Assembly: GCA_964486455.1 (NCBI GenBank) | Contig: CAZAMP010000047.1 | Span: forward strand, 1 to 31,550 | Length of the DNA stretch: 31,550 nucleotides | Direction of reading: 5' to 3' | Source: CAZAMP01 sp964486455 | Lineage (GTDB): Bacteria; Eisenbacteria; RBG-16-71-46; CAZAMP01 | Part shown: positions 6,892 through 13,844 of the stretch, piece after piece | Numbering within the stretch: the first letter of the stretch is position 1 | Layout of the letters: each line of letters opens with the position of its first letter | Translations under genes and position numbers: made by a program | The notes under the pieces: generated by a model | What the model saw: the letters and a program-made list of their open reading frames with translations, nothing else | The model's database searches: none | What the model was told of the DNA's origin: nothing

Positions 6892-9714
6892 ATGATGCGT
6901 GGCCACTCGATTCTCGCACGACTATCCATCGCCGTACTTGTTTGCATGGCCGTGCCGCTGAGCGCCGACGAACCGACGCCGTTCGTCGACAACTACACGA
7001 CGCGGGCGAACGAGTTCATCGAATCGACTGGTCACGATGGGAAGGGTGTCGTGATCTTCATACTCGACACGGGTGTCGATCTCGCCGTCGCGGGACTCAC
7101 CGAGTGCCGGGACGGTCGGCCCAAGGTCATCGATGCCCGTGACATGACCGAGGAAGGAACCATCGACCTGGAACCCGCCGTGTTCTCGGCCGGCCGTGGG
7201 GGTGAGGTCGAGGTGAGCGCCGAAGACTTAGACGTATCGGCCGTGATCGACACGACACGCATCGCGCTTCCCGCCGACAGCCTCTGCTACTTCGGTTTCC
7301 TCGACGAAGGGAAGATCTCGCACGCCGACATCCCGGAAGACCCGAACGGCAACGGTCGCGACGACCAGTTCGCCATCCTCGTCTACCCGGACGAGACGGG
7401 TGATGAGTGGGGGCTTCTCTTCGACAGCGATGCGGACGGTCATCTCGAAGACGAGACGTTCACGAGGAGCTTCCATCTCGATCGGGACGCCATCTCCCTC
7501 GCGCTACGCGACACGTTGGAAACGCCCGTCTACACGCTACTGGCCCCCACGGTGGGAGAGGGTGAGCTTTCACTTCATTGGACGCTTGGCGGTCACGGGA
7601 GCCACGTGGCCGGCACCGCGGCCGGCTACCGCCTCTACGATCGGGACGACTTGAACGGCAACGCGCCCAACGCCCAGATCATCTCGCTCAAGATCGGGTC
7701 GGGAGAGTACGGCGCTCACTGGACGAACGACGGCAGCATCGTGAAGGGGATCCAGTTCACAGCGGACTGGTCGAAGGAGCATCCGGAGACACCGTGCGTC
7801 ATTTCCATGTCGTACGGCGGCACGCCCATCTACGACTTTCAAGATCAGGGCGCGGCGGATGTCCAGGCGATACTCGAGGAACATCCGAAGCTCATCATGG
7901 TGACGAGCGCGGGGAATGAAGGCCCCGGGCTGGGATCCATGGGGTCTCCCGCGCATGCGCGCGACGTCATCGCGGCCGGGAATCTCATCACGAAGGAGAT
8001 CGTTTCGTCGCTCTGGCACTCCGAGGTCGAAGGCGACCAACCGCTCTATGGAAGCTGTCGGGGCGGCGTGACCGACAATCCGACCTGCATGGCGCCCGGC
8101 TTTCACGTGTCCACGGTTCCGTCCTACGAACGAACCGAGGCCTGGCAGGGAACCAGCATGGCCTGCCCGCAGGTCTCCGGCATGATCGCGTGTTGGCTGA
8201 GCGCGCTCATCGCGGAAGATCTCGATTGCTTCCGGGAGGACGTGCTCCACGCCATTCGTTCCGGATCGCGTGACATCGGCTATCCGTGGTTCACCCAGGG
8301 CGCGGGAATCGCCGACGCCGTGGAAGGGTGGAACGTTCTTCGCGAGATCGTTGATCCGGATCGTCCGACCGTGGCGTTCGACATCACGACGCGTTCCCCG
8401 TTTGGAAACGCCGAGGGCGAGGGTCCGACCGCGTACTGGCGCGGTGGGTCGTATCCGCGGATCTCCGAGCGGCGGACGCAGACGTTTCGGTTGAACCCGA
8501 CGATCCTCGACTCGCTCTCCGCGCAGGATAAGGCCGGTTTCTATCGCGAGTATCGCCTGGAAGCCGACCAGCCGTGGATCAAGCTCAAGGGAAAGAAGTT
8601 CTACATCCGCGGTGAGAACGAGAAGTCGCTCGAGATCGAGTACGACGACGAGCAGCTCGAGGAGACGCCCGGGTGCTACAGCGGAACGATTCGTGGCGTC
8701 ACCGATGACGACGTCGTGGAGTTCCAGCTTCGCGTCGCGATCGTGGTCCCGCATACGTTTGATCGAAACTATCGCCTCGAAGAAGAGAACTTCACGCTCA
8801 AGGCGGGTCACATGGCGCGCCATTTCATCTTCGTGCCGCCCGGAACGGTGCAGCTCCTCGCGCGGGCTGAGCCGGTGTCGAAGGACGTCGAGTGCCGGAT
8901 GCGGCCGCTCATCTACGATCCGACAGGCCGCGGGCTCACGCGCTACACGGGCTACGCGGACAACCGCACGCTTCGTACGATCGAGTCCACCGCCTCAGGA
9001 CCGGACCTCATGCGACCCGGGATCTACGAGGTGGATCTCTACGCATCGCTGCGGTACGGGGAGTCGACCGGGAATCTCGTAATCCAGCTCACAGGTATGT
9101 CGCTGGAAAAGGCCGAGCTGGAGTACGCGGACGGGGACACGTCGCCGTCGGTGACGACGCGGCTGGCGAACGGTCTCGCGGACTTCGACGGAACGGTCGG
9201 GCTCACACTCGCCGGCTATCAGAAGGCGGAATTCGACACGATCGAGATCTCCGAGGACACCGAACTGCCGCTCACGATCCCGGCCGGCGTCAATGCGATC
9301 ACGCTTCAGTGGGACATGGCCGATAGCCTGCTGGACCGGCTCGAGGACAGCTGGGCCTACATCATCACGGCCGACGACTACTACCTGCCGTCGACGGATC
9401 GCGGCGATCGCTACTCCGAGAGCACGGCTCGCGTCGATCCGTCGCGGAGCTACCGGATGCGGGTCGAGTTCACGCCCACCGATGCGGTGTCGTCGTATGA
9501 AGCGCTCTGGCGGCTTCGCTACCATTACGAGGATCCGATCACGGGCTCGGCCGATCCGGCGCCGGGATACATCGCGGTGGGGCGGCCGATCGAGACGACG
9601 TGGACGCTGGACGGTGCGCCGCGGATGATTCCGGACGGGCACGAGTACGCCATCCGCATCTCCGGGACCGGGAGAGATCAGGATTTCGAGATCTGGCAGG
9701 GGGTGGGGGAGTAG
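6892..9714 (+). CDS. Secreted subtilisin-family serine protease, tripeptidyl-peptidase II-like
   Basis: About 940 residues starting with a signal peptide (RGHSILARLSIAVLVCMAVPLSA). The S8 catalytic triad is visible: Asp59 in FILDTGVD, His235 in GGHGSHVAGT and Ser422 in GTSMACPQVSG, with the oxyanion Asn in TSAGNEGPG. The spacing of about 176 residues between Asp and His is far longer than in ordinary subtilisins and is the hallmark of tripeptidyl peptidase II. The downstream region with FTLKAGHMARHFIFVPPG also resembles the post-catalytic part of TPPII. Eukaryotic TPPII is a cytosolic giant peptidase; this version is predicted to be exported and would trim peptides outside the cytoplasm. Two adjacent ATGs (6892, 6895) follow AAAAGGA (6881-6887); either may be used. 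A longer frame from 6808 overlaps the upstream gene and lacks a signal peptide at its N-terminus. Confidence 0.85.
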   Translation: MMRGHSILARLSIAVLVCMAVPLSADEPTPFVDNYTTRANEFIESTGHDGKGVVIFILDTGVDLAVAGLTECRDGRPKVIDARDMTEEGTIDLEPAVFSAGRGGEVEVSAEDLDVSAVIDTTRIALPADSLCYFGFLDEGKISHADIPEDPNGNGRDDQFAILVYPDETGDEWGLLFDSDADGHLEDETFTRSFHLDRDAISLALRDTLETPVYTLLAPTVGEGELSLHWTLGGHGSHVAGTAAGYRLYDRDDLNGNAPNAQIISLKIGSGEYGAHWTNDGSIVKGIQFTADWSKEHPETPCVISMSYGGTPIYDFQDQGAADVQAILEEHPKLIMVTSAGNEGPGLGSMGSPAHARDVIAAGNLITKEIVSSLWHSEVEGDQPLYGSCRGGVTDNPTCMAPGFHVSTVPSYERTEAWQGTSMACPQVSGMIACWLSALIAEDLDCFREDVLHAIRSGSRDIGYPWFTQGAGIADAVEGWNVLREIVDPDRPTVAFDITTRSPFGNAEGEGPTAYWRGGSYPRISERRTQTFRLNPTILDSLSAQDKAGFYREYRLEADQPWIKLKGKKFYIRGENEKSLEIEYDDEQLEETPGCYSGTIRGVTDDDVVEFQLRVAIVVPHTFDRNYRLEEENFTLKAGHMARHFIFVPPGTVQLLARAEPVSKDVECRMRPLIYDPTGRGLTRYTGYADNRTLRTIESTASGPDLMRPGIYEVDLYASLRYGESTGNLVIQLTGMSLEKAELEYADGDTSPSVTTRLANGLADFDGTVGLTLAGYQKAEFDTIEISEDTELPLTIPAGVNAITLQWDMADSLLDRLEDSWAYIITADDYYLPSTDRGDRYSESTARVDPSRSYRMRVEFTPTDAVSSYEALWRLRYHYEDPITGSADPAPGYIAVGRPIETTWTLDGAPRMIPDGHEYAIRISGTGRDQDFEIWQGVGE

Positions 9715-9739
9715 GTGGCGGCTTGCCGTCCTAGCTGTC

Positions 9740-9755
9740 GATCGCTGCAGCGATC
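9740..9755. repeat. Perfect 16-bp palindrome
   Basis: GATCGCTGCAGCGATC reads the same on both strands and has no spacer. It is 26 bases after the protease stop. It could be a protein-binding site for a dimer or a transcript hairpin; nothing further supports a specific role. Confidence 0.6.
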
Positions 9756-9829
9756 ACGCGCCCCGGCGGTCACCCGCCTCAGCGGTCGGCGCTTTCTGCC
9801 CGGGATCGCCGCTGCTTGTCACCGCGGTC

Positions 9830-9855
9830 AACTGCTCTCGTGGCCGGCAGTTTTT
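9830..9855 (+). terminator. Probable intrinsic terminator after the protease gene
   Basis: AACTGC (9830-9835) can pair with GCAGTT (9847-9852) across an 11-base loop, and the right arm runs into TTTTT (9851-9855). The stem is short, so strength is uncertain, but position and T run fit termination of the DUF4412-protease transcript. Confidence 0.4.
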
Positions 9856-9868
9856 CGTTAAGTTCTTG

Positions 9869-9897
9869 TTGACTTCTACTATTCATTTGTGCAGTAT
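9869..9897 (+). promoter_or_regulatory. Possible promoter for the HNH gene
   Basis: TTGACT (9869-9874, five of six consensus) and CAGTAT (9892-9897) are 17 bases apart inside an AT-rich patch. The leader to the ATG at 10048 would be about 145 bases long, leaving room for the RNA hairpin seen at its end. The -10 match is weak. Confidence 0.3.
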
Positions 9898-10024
9898 GTG
9901 GGTGTGGACGCGAGAGGTTCGATAGTCCCCGCGTCCCGCGCAACATCTTTATCAATAGTCGGTTAGAGGATTTGTCCCCTCGCCGGCCTGCCGCCTGACG
10001 CGTCCCCCCGGACCGCGCGGTGCG

Positions 10025-10044
10025 GTTCTCCACGCTTGGAGAGC
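10025..10044 (+). promoter_or_regulatory. Hairpin that sequesters the HNH gene ribosome-binding site
   Basis: The arms GTTCTCCA (10025-10032) and TGGAGAGC (10037-10044) form eight consecutive pairs, one of them G-U, around the four-base loop CGCT. The right arm contains GGAGAG (10038-10043), the only Shine-Dalgarno in front of the ATG at 10048. Folding would block ribosome entry, so translation of this nuclease-like protein may be kept low or be conditional. Confidence 0.5.
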
Positions 10045-10047
10045 AGC

Positions 10048-12306
10048 ATGCGCCGGGTGATCCGGTGGGATCCCCCCGAGTCCGTCCGTCTTCTTTGGGG
10101 CGACCCCAAGTACATGTTCGTCGACGGCAAGCGGGTGCCGTACGTGCCGCCCTCTCTGCCCGAGCCGGGTCCCGATGAGCCTCTGGCGGCGCGGACGCCG
10201 TTGGGTTCTGCGGACAACGACGCGATCCCCGTGGGCTACGGCGATCGACTGGTGCCTGCATCCTATCTGGGCTTGATCAACCGGGGCCGCTGGAACCGCA
10301 CCGTGCCGACGAAGGCGGTTCACGGCTATCTGATGCGCTATGCGCATCTGCAGGTGCAGCTCGATCGGGCGATGGGCCGAGCGCTGGTTCGTCTCAAGAC
10401 GTGCGATGGCTTCAGCCGCCTGGGTTTCGCGCGTCCGGGAGACTATGCGCGCGAGCGGCTGGGTTTGTCGCCTCGATGGGCACAGCGGCGGATCCGGCAG
10501 GAGAGGGCCTTGGTGGAGCTCGCGGAGTTGGCGCGGGCGTACGAGTCGGGGGACGTGACCGGATCGAAGGTGGATGTGCTGCTTTCGGTCGTGACACCGG
10601 AGAACGAACGGTCATGGATCGAGCGCGCGCGATCTCTCACGGTGCGAGCGCTGACGGATGAAGTGAAGAAGGCGAAGCGTGCTGTGGATGCGACTGACGC
10701 CGAGGCTGATGGCGCTACCGATGGCGATGGCGCTTCGGACGGCCATCCCGCCGACGATGACGCGATCGATTGGCAATGGATCCAGTGCCGCGCTCCTGTC
10801 CCCACCGCCCACCTCTTCGACTTCTCGATCGAGATCGCCCGCCGCGCATCCGGATCACACTCGCCCGTCTATCAGTGTGTCGACCATCTCATGGGCGAGT
10901 ACGTCGCGCGGATCGGGTTCAGTGTGGGTGGTCAGGAGGGCTCTGCCGAGGCTGACGATGCGTCACCGGGTGACCCCATTGGTGCCGCTCCGTCTACCGG
11001 CGACGAGGGCGCCATGCCCGCCTCCGACGACTCCTTCGACGGGGAGGGATTGGAGCGACTTCGTCTGGAGCTTTTGGCCAAGCGGTCCGCCGCCTACGAG
11101 CCATGCTATGAGACGCGTGCGGACACGTGGTCCTTTCTTGAGACCCCCGCCGAGCGGCTAACGATCGATGCGTCTCTCGCCGGCGAGATCGACACCGCCG
11201 AGCCACTCGAGCTGGATCGGCGGCTCCGTCGCCTCCTCCGGCTTCGGCAGATCCGCCACGGCGAGATGGCGCGGCTGCTTCGCACGTTCAAGGAGCAAGA
11301 GCTATGGCGGGAGCTGTCGTTCACCTCGTTCAAGCACTATTGCCACGAGATGCTCGGGATATCGGTGCGCCTGACCCAGGAGCTGGTCTGGGCCGATCGG
11401 AAGTTCGAGGAACTCCCGCTCCTGGGCAAGGCGTACTTCGGCGGCCGGCTCTGCTGGGCGAAGACGCGGCTGTTGCTCTCGATCTGTCGGCGTAACACGC
11501 AGCGCGTGTGGCTGGAGCGGGCGTCGAAGGTCACGGTGCGCTACCTCGAGCGGGAGGTCGCGACCAGCCGCCGGAAGCGGGAGGCGGACCCGGAAGGGTG
11601 GGCACGGGACGGGGGACCGCTGCCGCTGAGTCACGTGCCGCCGTACGGGCAGAACTCTCCCGTCAGGCCTGGGGTCGGGTTGTGGGATGAAGACTATCGT
11701 GCCGGCATCCGAGCTGGAAATGGCAACGGCGATGCCAACGGCGATCGGGCCGACCGCGCGAATGGTACCCGGCCCAGCGCGGGGGGTGTCGGCGGCAATG
11801 GTGCGGCAGCTCATGCCGACGCGCACACGTTGGCGCCGCCGTCCCCACGTCGGTCTTCCCCCAACCTCCCCTGCATGATCCGCTTCCGGCTACCACCCGA
11901 GTCCGCGCGGTTGTGGGGGCTCATCAACGCGGACATTGAGCGGCGGGCCGGCAAGAAGCTCCCGCCGTGGCAGCGATTGATGATCCTGCTGGAGAACTTT
12001 CTGGAAACATGGGAGAACGCCGACAAACAGCGATACGCGAAGGACCGTCGCATCCTCGAGCGCGACGGCTATCAGTGCACCGCCCCCGGCTGTCTCGCCC
12101 GGCGAAACACCAATGGACATCACATGCACGTGCTGTCAAAAGGAGGTCCAGATGATCCGGAGAACGTAACGACACTTTGTGCGTCACATCATCATCGCAA
12201 CGTCCACGGAAACGGCGCGGTGACGTGCAGAGGGAAGGCCCCCGACCAGATCAACTGGGCGCTACCGGTTGGGAAGTACATCGGGGATGTGAGAGTTCCG
12301 AGCTGA
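10048..12306 (+). CDS. HNH endonuclease-like protein with tandem-duplicated helical domain
   Basis: A 752-residue protein. Two related helical segments, about residues 95-210 and 390-512, align along their length (FSRLGFARPGDYARERLGLS with WRELSFTSFKHYCHEMLGIS; WIERARSLTVRALTDEV with WLERASKVTVRYLEREV). They resemble the helical domain that precedes HNH modules in DUF222/13E12-type proteins. The linkers are low-complexity and rich in Asp, Ala and Gly. At the C-terminus is an HNH module: zinc ligands C677 and C682 in CTAPGC, H691-H692-M-H694, N707, then C712 and H715-H717 in LCASHHHRNVH. It probably nicks or cuts DNA, but such large families are multicopy with unclear function. The ATG at 10048 has GGAG six bases upstream; a TTG at 10036 is less likely. 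It converges on pyk, 15 bases apart. Confidence 0.8.
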   Translation: MRRVIRWDPPESVRLLWGDPKYMFVDGKRVPYVPPSLPEPGPDEPLAARTPLGSADNDAIPVGYGDRLVPASYLGLINRGRWNRTVPTKAVHGYLMRYAHLQVQLDRAMGRALVRLKTCDGFSRLGFARPGDYARERLGLSPRWAQRRIRQERALVELAELARAYESGDVTGSKVDVLLSVVTPENERSWIERARSLTVRALTDEVKKAKRAVDATDAEADGATDGDGASDGHPADDDAIDWQWIQCRAPVPTAHLFDFSIEIARRASGSHSPVYQCVDHLMGEYVARIGFSVGGQEGSAEADDASPGDPIGAAPSTGDEGAMPASDDSFDGEGLERLRLELLAKRSAAYEPCYETRADTWSFLETPAERLTIDASLAGEIDTAEPLELDRRLRRLLRLRQIRHGEMARLLRTFKEQELWRELSFTSFKHYCHEMLGISVRLTQELVWADRKFEELPLLGKAYFGGRLCWAKTRLLLSICRRNTQRVWLERASKVTVRYLEREVATSRRKREADPEGWARDGGPLPLSHVPPYGQNSPVRPGVGLWDEDYRAGIRAGNGNGDANGDRADRANGTRPSAGGVGGNGAAAHADAHTLAPPSPRRSSPNLPCMIRFRLPPESARLWGLINADIERRAGKKLPPWQRLMILLENFLETWENADKQRYAKDRRILERDGYQCTAPGCLARRNTNGHHMHVLSKGGPDDPENVTTLCASHHHRNVHGNGAVTCRGKAPDQINWALPVGKYIGDVRVPS

Positions 12307-12321
12307 TCGGCGGACTCGAAC

Positions 12322-13758
12322 CTACGCGGAGGCACCGTCCAGCTCGATGATCTCCATTCGATGATTCGCGTCGGGGTGACGCTTGGACGGCCCTTCCATA
12401 ATGAGAACGATCCGACCGTCCATGTCGTGCGAGTGCAACCATTCTCGTACGTATACATTCCAGTCGTCGGGGACTACGGGCTCGTGGAGCGGAATGACCC
12501 CGTATGAGAACTGCAGCTCCTGACAGACCTTTTCCTGCGGGCTGACGGCCGCGATCCACACCGGCAGCCGATAGCGCGTCAGGCTCCTCGCGGACGCGCC
12601 GCTAAGCGTCGGCACGAGCACGGCCGTGGGTGTTACATGTGTCATGGCCGCCTGGATGCTGAGGCAGACCAGGTCCTTCAGCTCGGTCGCGACGGGACCG
12701 AACTCCGACGTCTCGGGCGGCCCGGCGCCGTGCTTCGGGCGATTCGGTTCGGTCGCGCCGGCAATCCGCGCAAGCATGGCCGTCGCGTCGACCGGAAACT
12801 GGCCCATCGCCGACTCTTCCGACAGCATCACGCAATCGGTGCCGTCGAGAATCGCGTTGGCCACGTCCGTGGATTCGGCGCGCGTCGGTCGACGATTTCC
12901 GGTCATGGACACGAGCATCTGAGTGGCGGTGATCACCGGCTTGCCCAGCGCGTTGGCCCTGCCGATGAGGTCCTTCTGGACGATGGCGATTCGTTCGATG
13001 GGGATTTCCACGCCCAGATCGCCGCGTGCAACCATGATGCCGTCGGCCGCATCGAGAATCGCATCGATGTGATCGAGCGCCGCCGAGCGTTCGAGCTTGG
13101 CGATGACGAACGGATCGTGCCCCATCTCTTCCGCCGCGCTGCGCACGGCCTCGATGTCCGCCGCGCTCTCGACGAAGGACTGGCTGATCGCGTCGACACC
13201 CTCTCCAAGCGCAAACGCCATGCACTCGCGATCCCTCTCGGTGAAGGCGGACATGCCGAGGTCGATATCGGGAAGGTTCAGGCCTTTTCGGGAGCGCAGC
13301 TCTCCGCCGACCACAACGCGGCAGCGAACGTCGTTCCCGACGATCTCCTCGACCTCGAGTTGAACGAGCCCGTCGTTGAGAGACAGCGTGTCACCCAGCT
13401 TCGCGGCACTGGTGAGGCGATCGAAGGTCGTCGATGCGCGGCTTCGGTCACCCGCGACATCGTCGGTGGTGAGGGTGTATGAGTCGCCGATCTGCAGCTC
13501 GACCGGCTCTTCGGAGAATCTCCCGAGGCGTATCTTAGGGCCGGGAAGGTCGGCCATGATGGCCACTCGCCGCCCGGTGGCGCCCGCGGCGGCGCGGACC
13601 CTCTTGATCACCTCGCGATGATCCGCGAAATCCCCGTGCGAGAAATTGAGGCGCGCGACACTCATCCCCGCGAGGATCATCTCTTCCAGAATCTCCGGTG
13701 ACCGGGAAGCCGGGCCGATCGTGCAAACGATCTTCGTCTTGTACGCGGGGAGCGACAT
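12322..13758 (-). CDS. pyk: Pyruvate kinase
   Basis: A 478-residue, full-length enzyme that makes pyruvate and ATP from phosphoenolpyruvate and ADP in the last step of glycolysis. Visible family markers are KTKIVCTIGPASRSPE at the N-terminus, ARLNFSHG, DLPGPKIRLG, the catalytic-loop signature IMVARGDLGVE (about residues 240-255), PVITATQML (about 272-280) and the C-terminal regulatory domain with VLVPTLSGASARSLTRYR. The last stretch, MEGPSKRHPDANHRMEII, is in place of the usual short ending and suggests a slightly variant effector domain. AGAGG lies eight bases before the ATG. The glycogen phosphorylase gene ends 86 bases upstream on the same strand, so the two may share a transcript; a 6-bp hairpin without a T run (13803-13821) lies between them. 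Confidence 0.95.
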   Translation of the reverse strand: MSLPAYKTKIVCTIGPASRSPEILEEMILAGMSVARLNFSHGDFADHREVIKRVRAAAGATGRRVAIMADLPGPKIRLGRFSEEPVELQIGDSYTLTTDDVAGDRSRASTTFDRLTSAAKLGDTLSLNDGLVQLEVEEIVGNDVRCRVVVGGELRSRKGLNLPDIDLGMSAFTERDRECMAFALGEGVDAISQSFVESAADIEAVRSAAEEMGHDPFVIAKLERSAALDHIDAILDAADGIMVARGDLGVEIPIERIAIVQKDLIGRANALGKPVITATQMLVSMTGNRRPTRAESTDVANAILDGTDCVMLSEESAMGQFPVDATAMLARIAGATEPNRPKHGAGPPETSEFGPVATELKDLVCLSIQAAMTHVTPTAVLVPTLSGASARSLTRYRLPVWIAAVSPQEKVCQELQFSYGVIPLHEPVVPDDWNVYVREWLHSHDMDGRIVLIMEGPSKRHPDANHRMEIIELDGASA

Positions 13759-13844
13759 GCAATGGACCTCTGTTTGACCTATTCAGCGCGCCATCGAGGG
13801 TCGCGCAGAGCCTCGCTGCGCTGCGCGGTGTCGCGGCGACCGCG

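Larger units (their letters stand above)
9715..10047. other. Non-coding stretch between the protease and HNH genes
   Basis: No convincing gene lies here. From left to right it holds a perfect 16-bp palindrome, a hairpin followed by a T run, an AT-rich patch (about 9849-9895) that stands out from the GC-rich surroundings and includes a promoter-like pair, and a hairpin covering the ribosome-binding site of the HNH gene. The AT-rich patch may mark a junction of acquired DNA; this is inference. Confidence 0.6.

Noticed and set aside
7570..8823. Open frame on the minus strand within the protease gene
   Set aside because: The plus-strand protease has its catalytic motifs exactly here; the minus frame shows no family features.
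9715..12321. HNH gene region considered as an insertion sequence or group II intron
   Set aside because: No terminal inverted repeats, target duplications, transposase or reverse transcriptase were found around the gene.
13803..13821. Hairpin GCGCAG-N7-CTGCGC between glgP and pyk considered as a terminator
   Set aside because: There is no T run after it in the direction of transcription and pyk follows closely; at most it could affect transcript processing.
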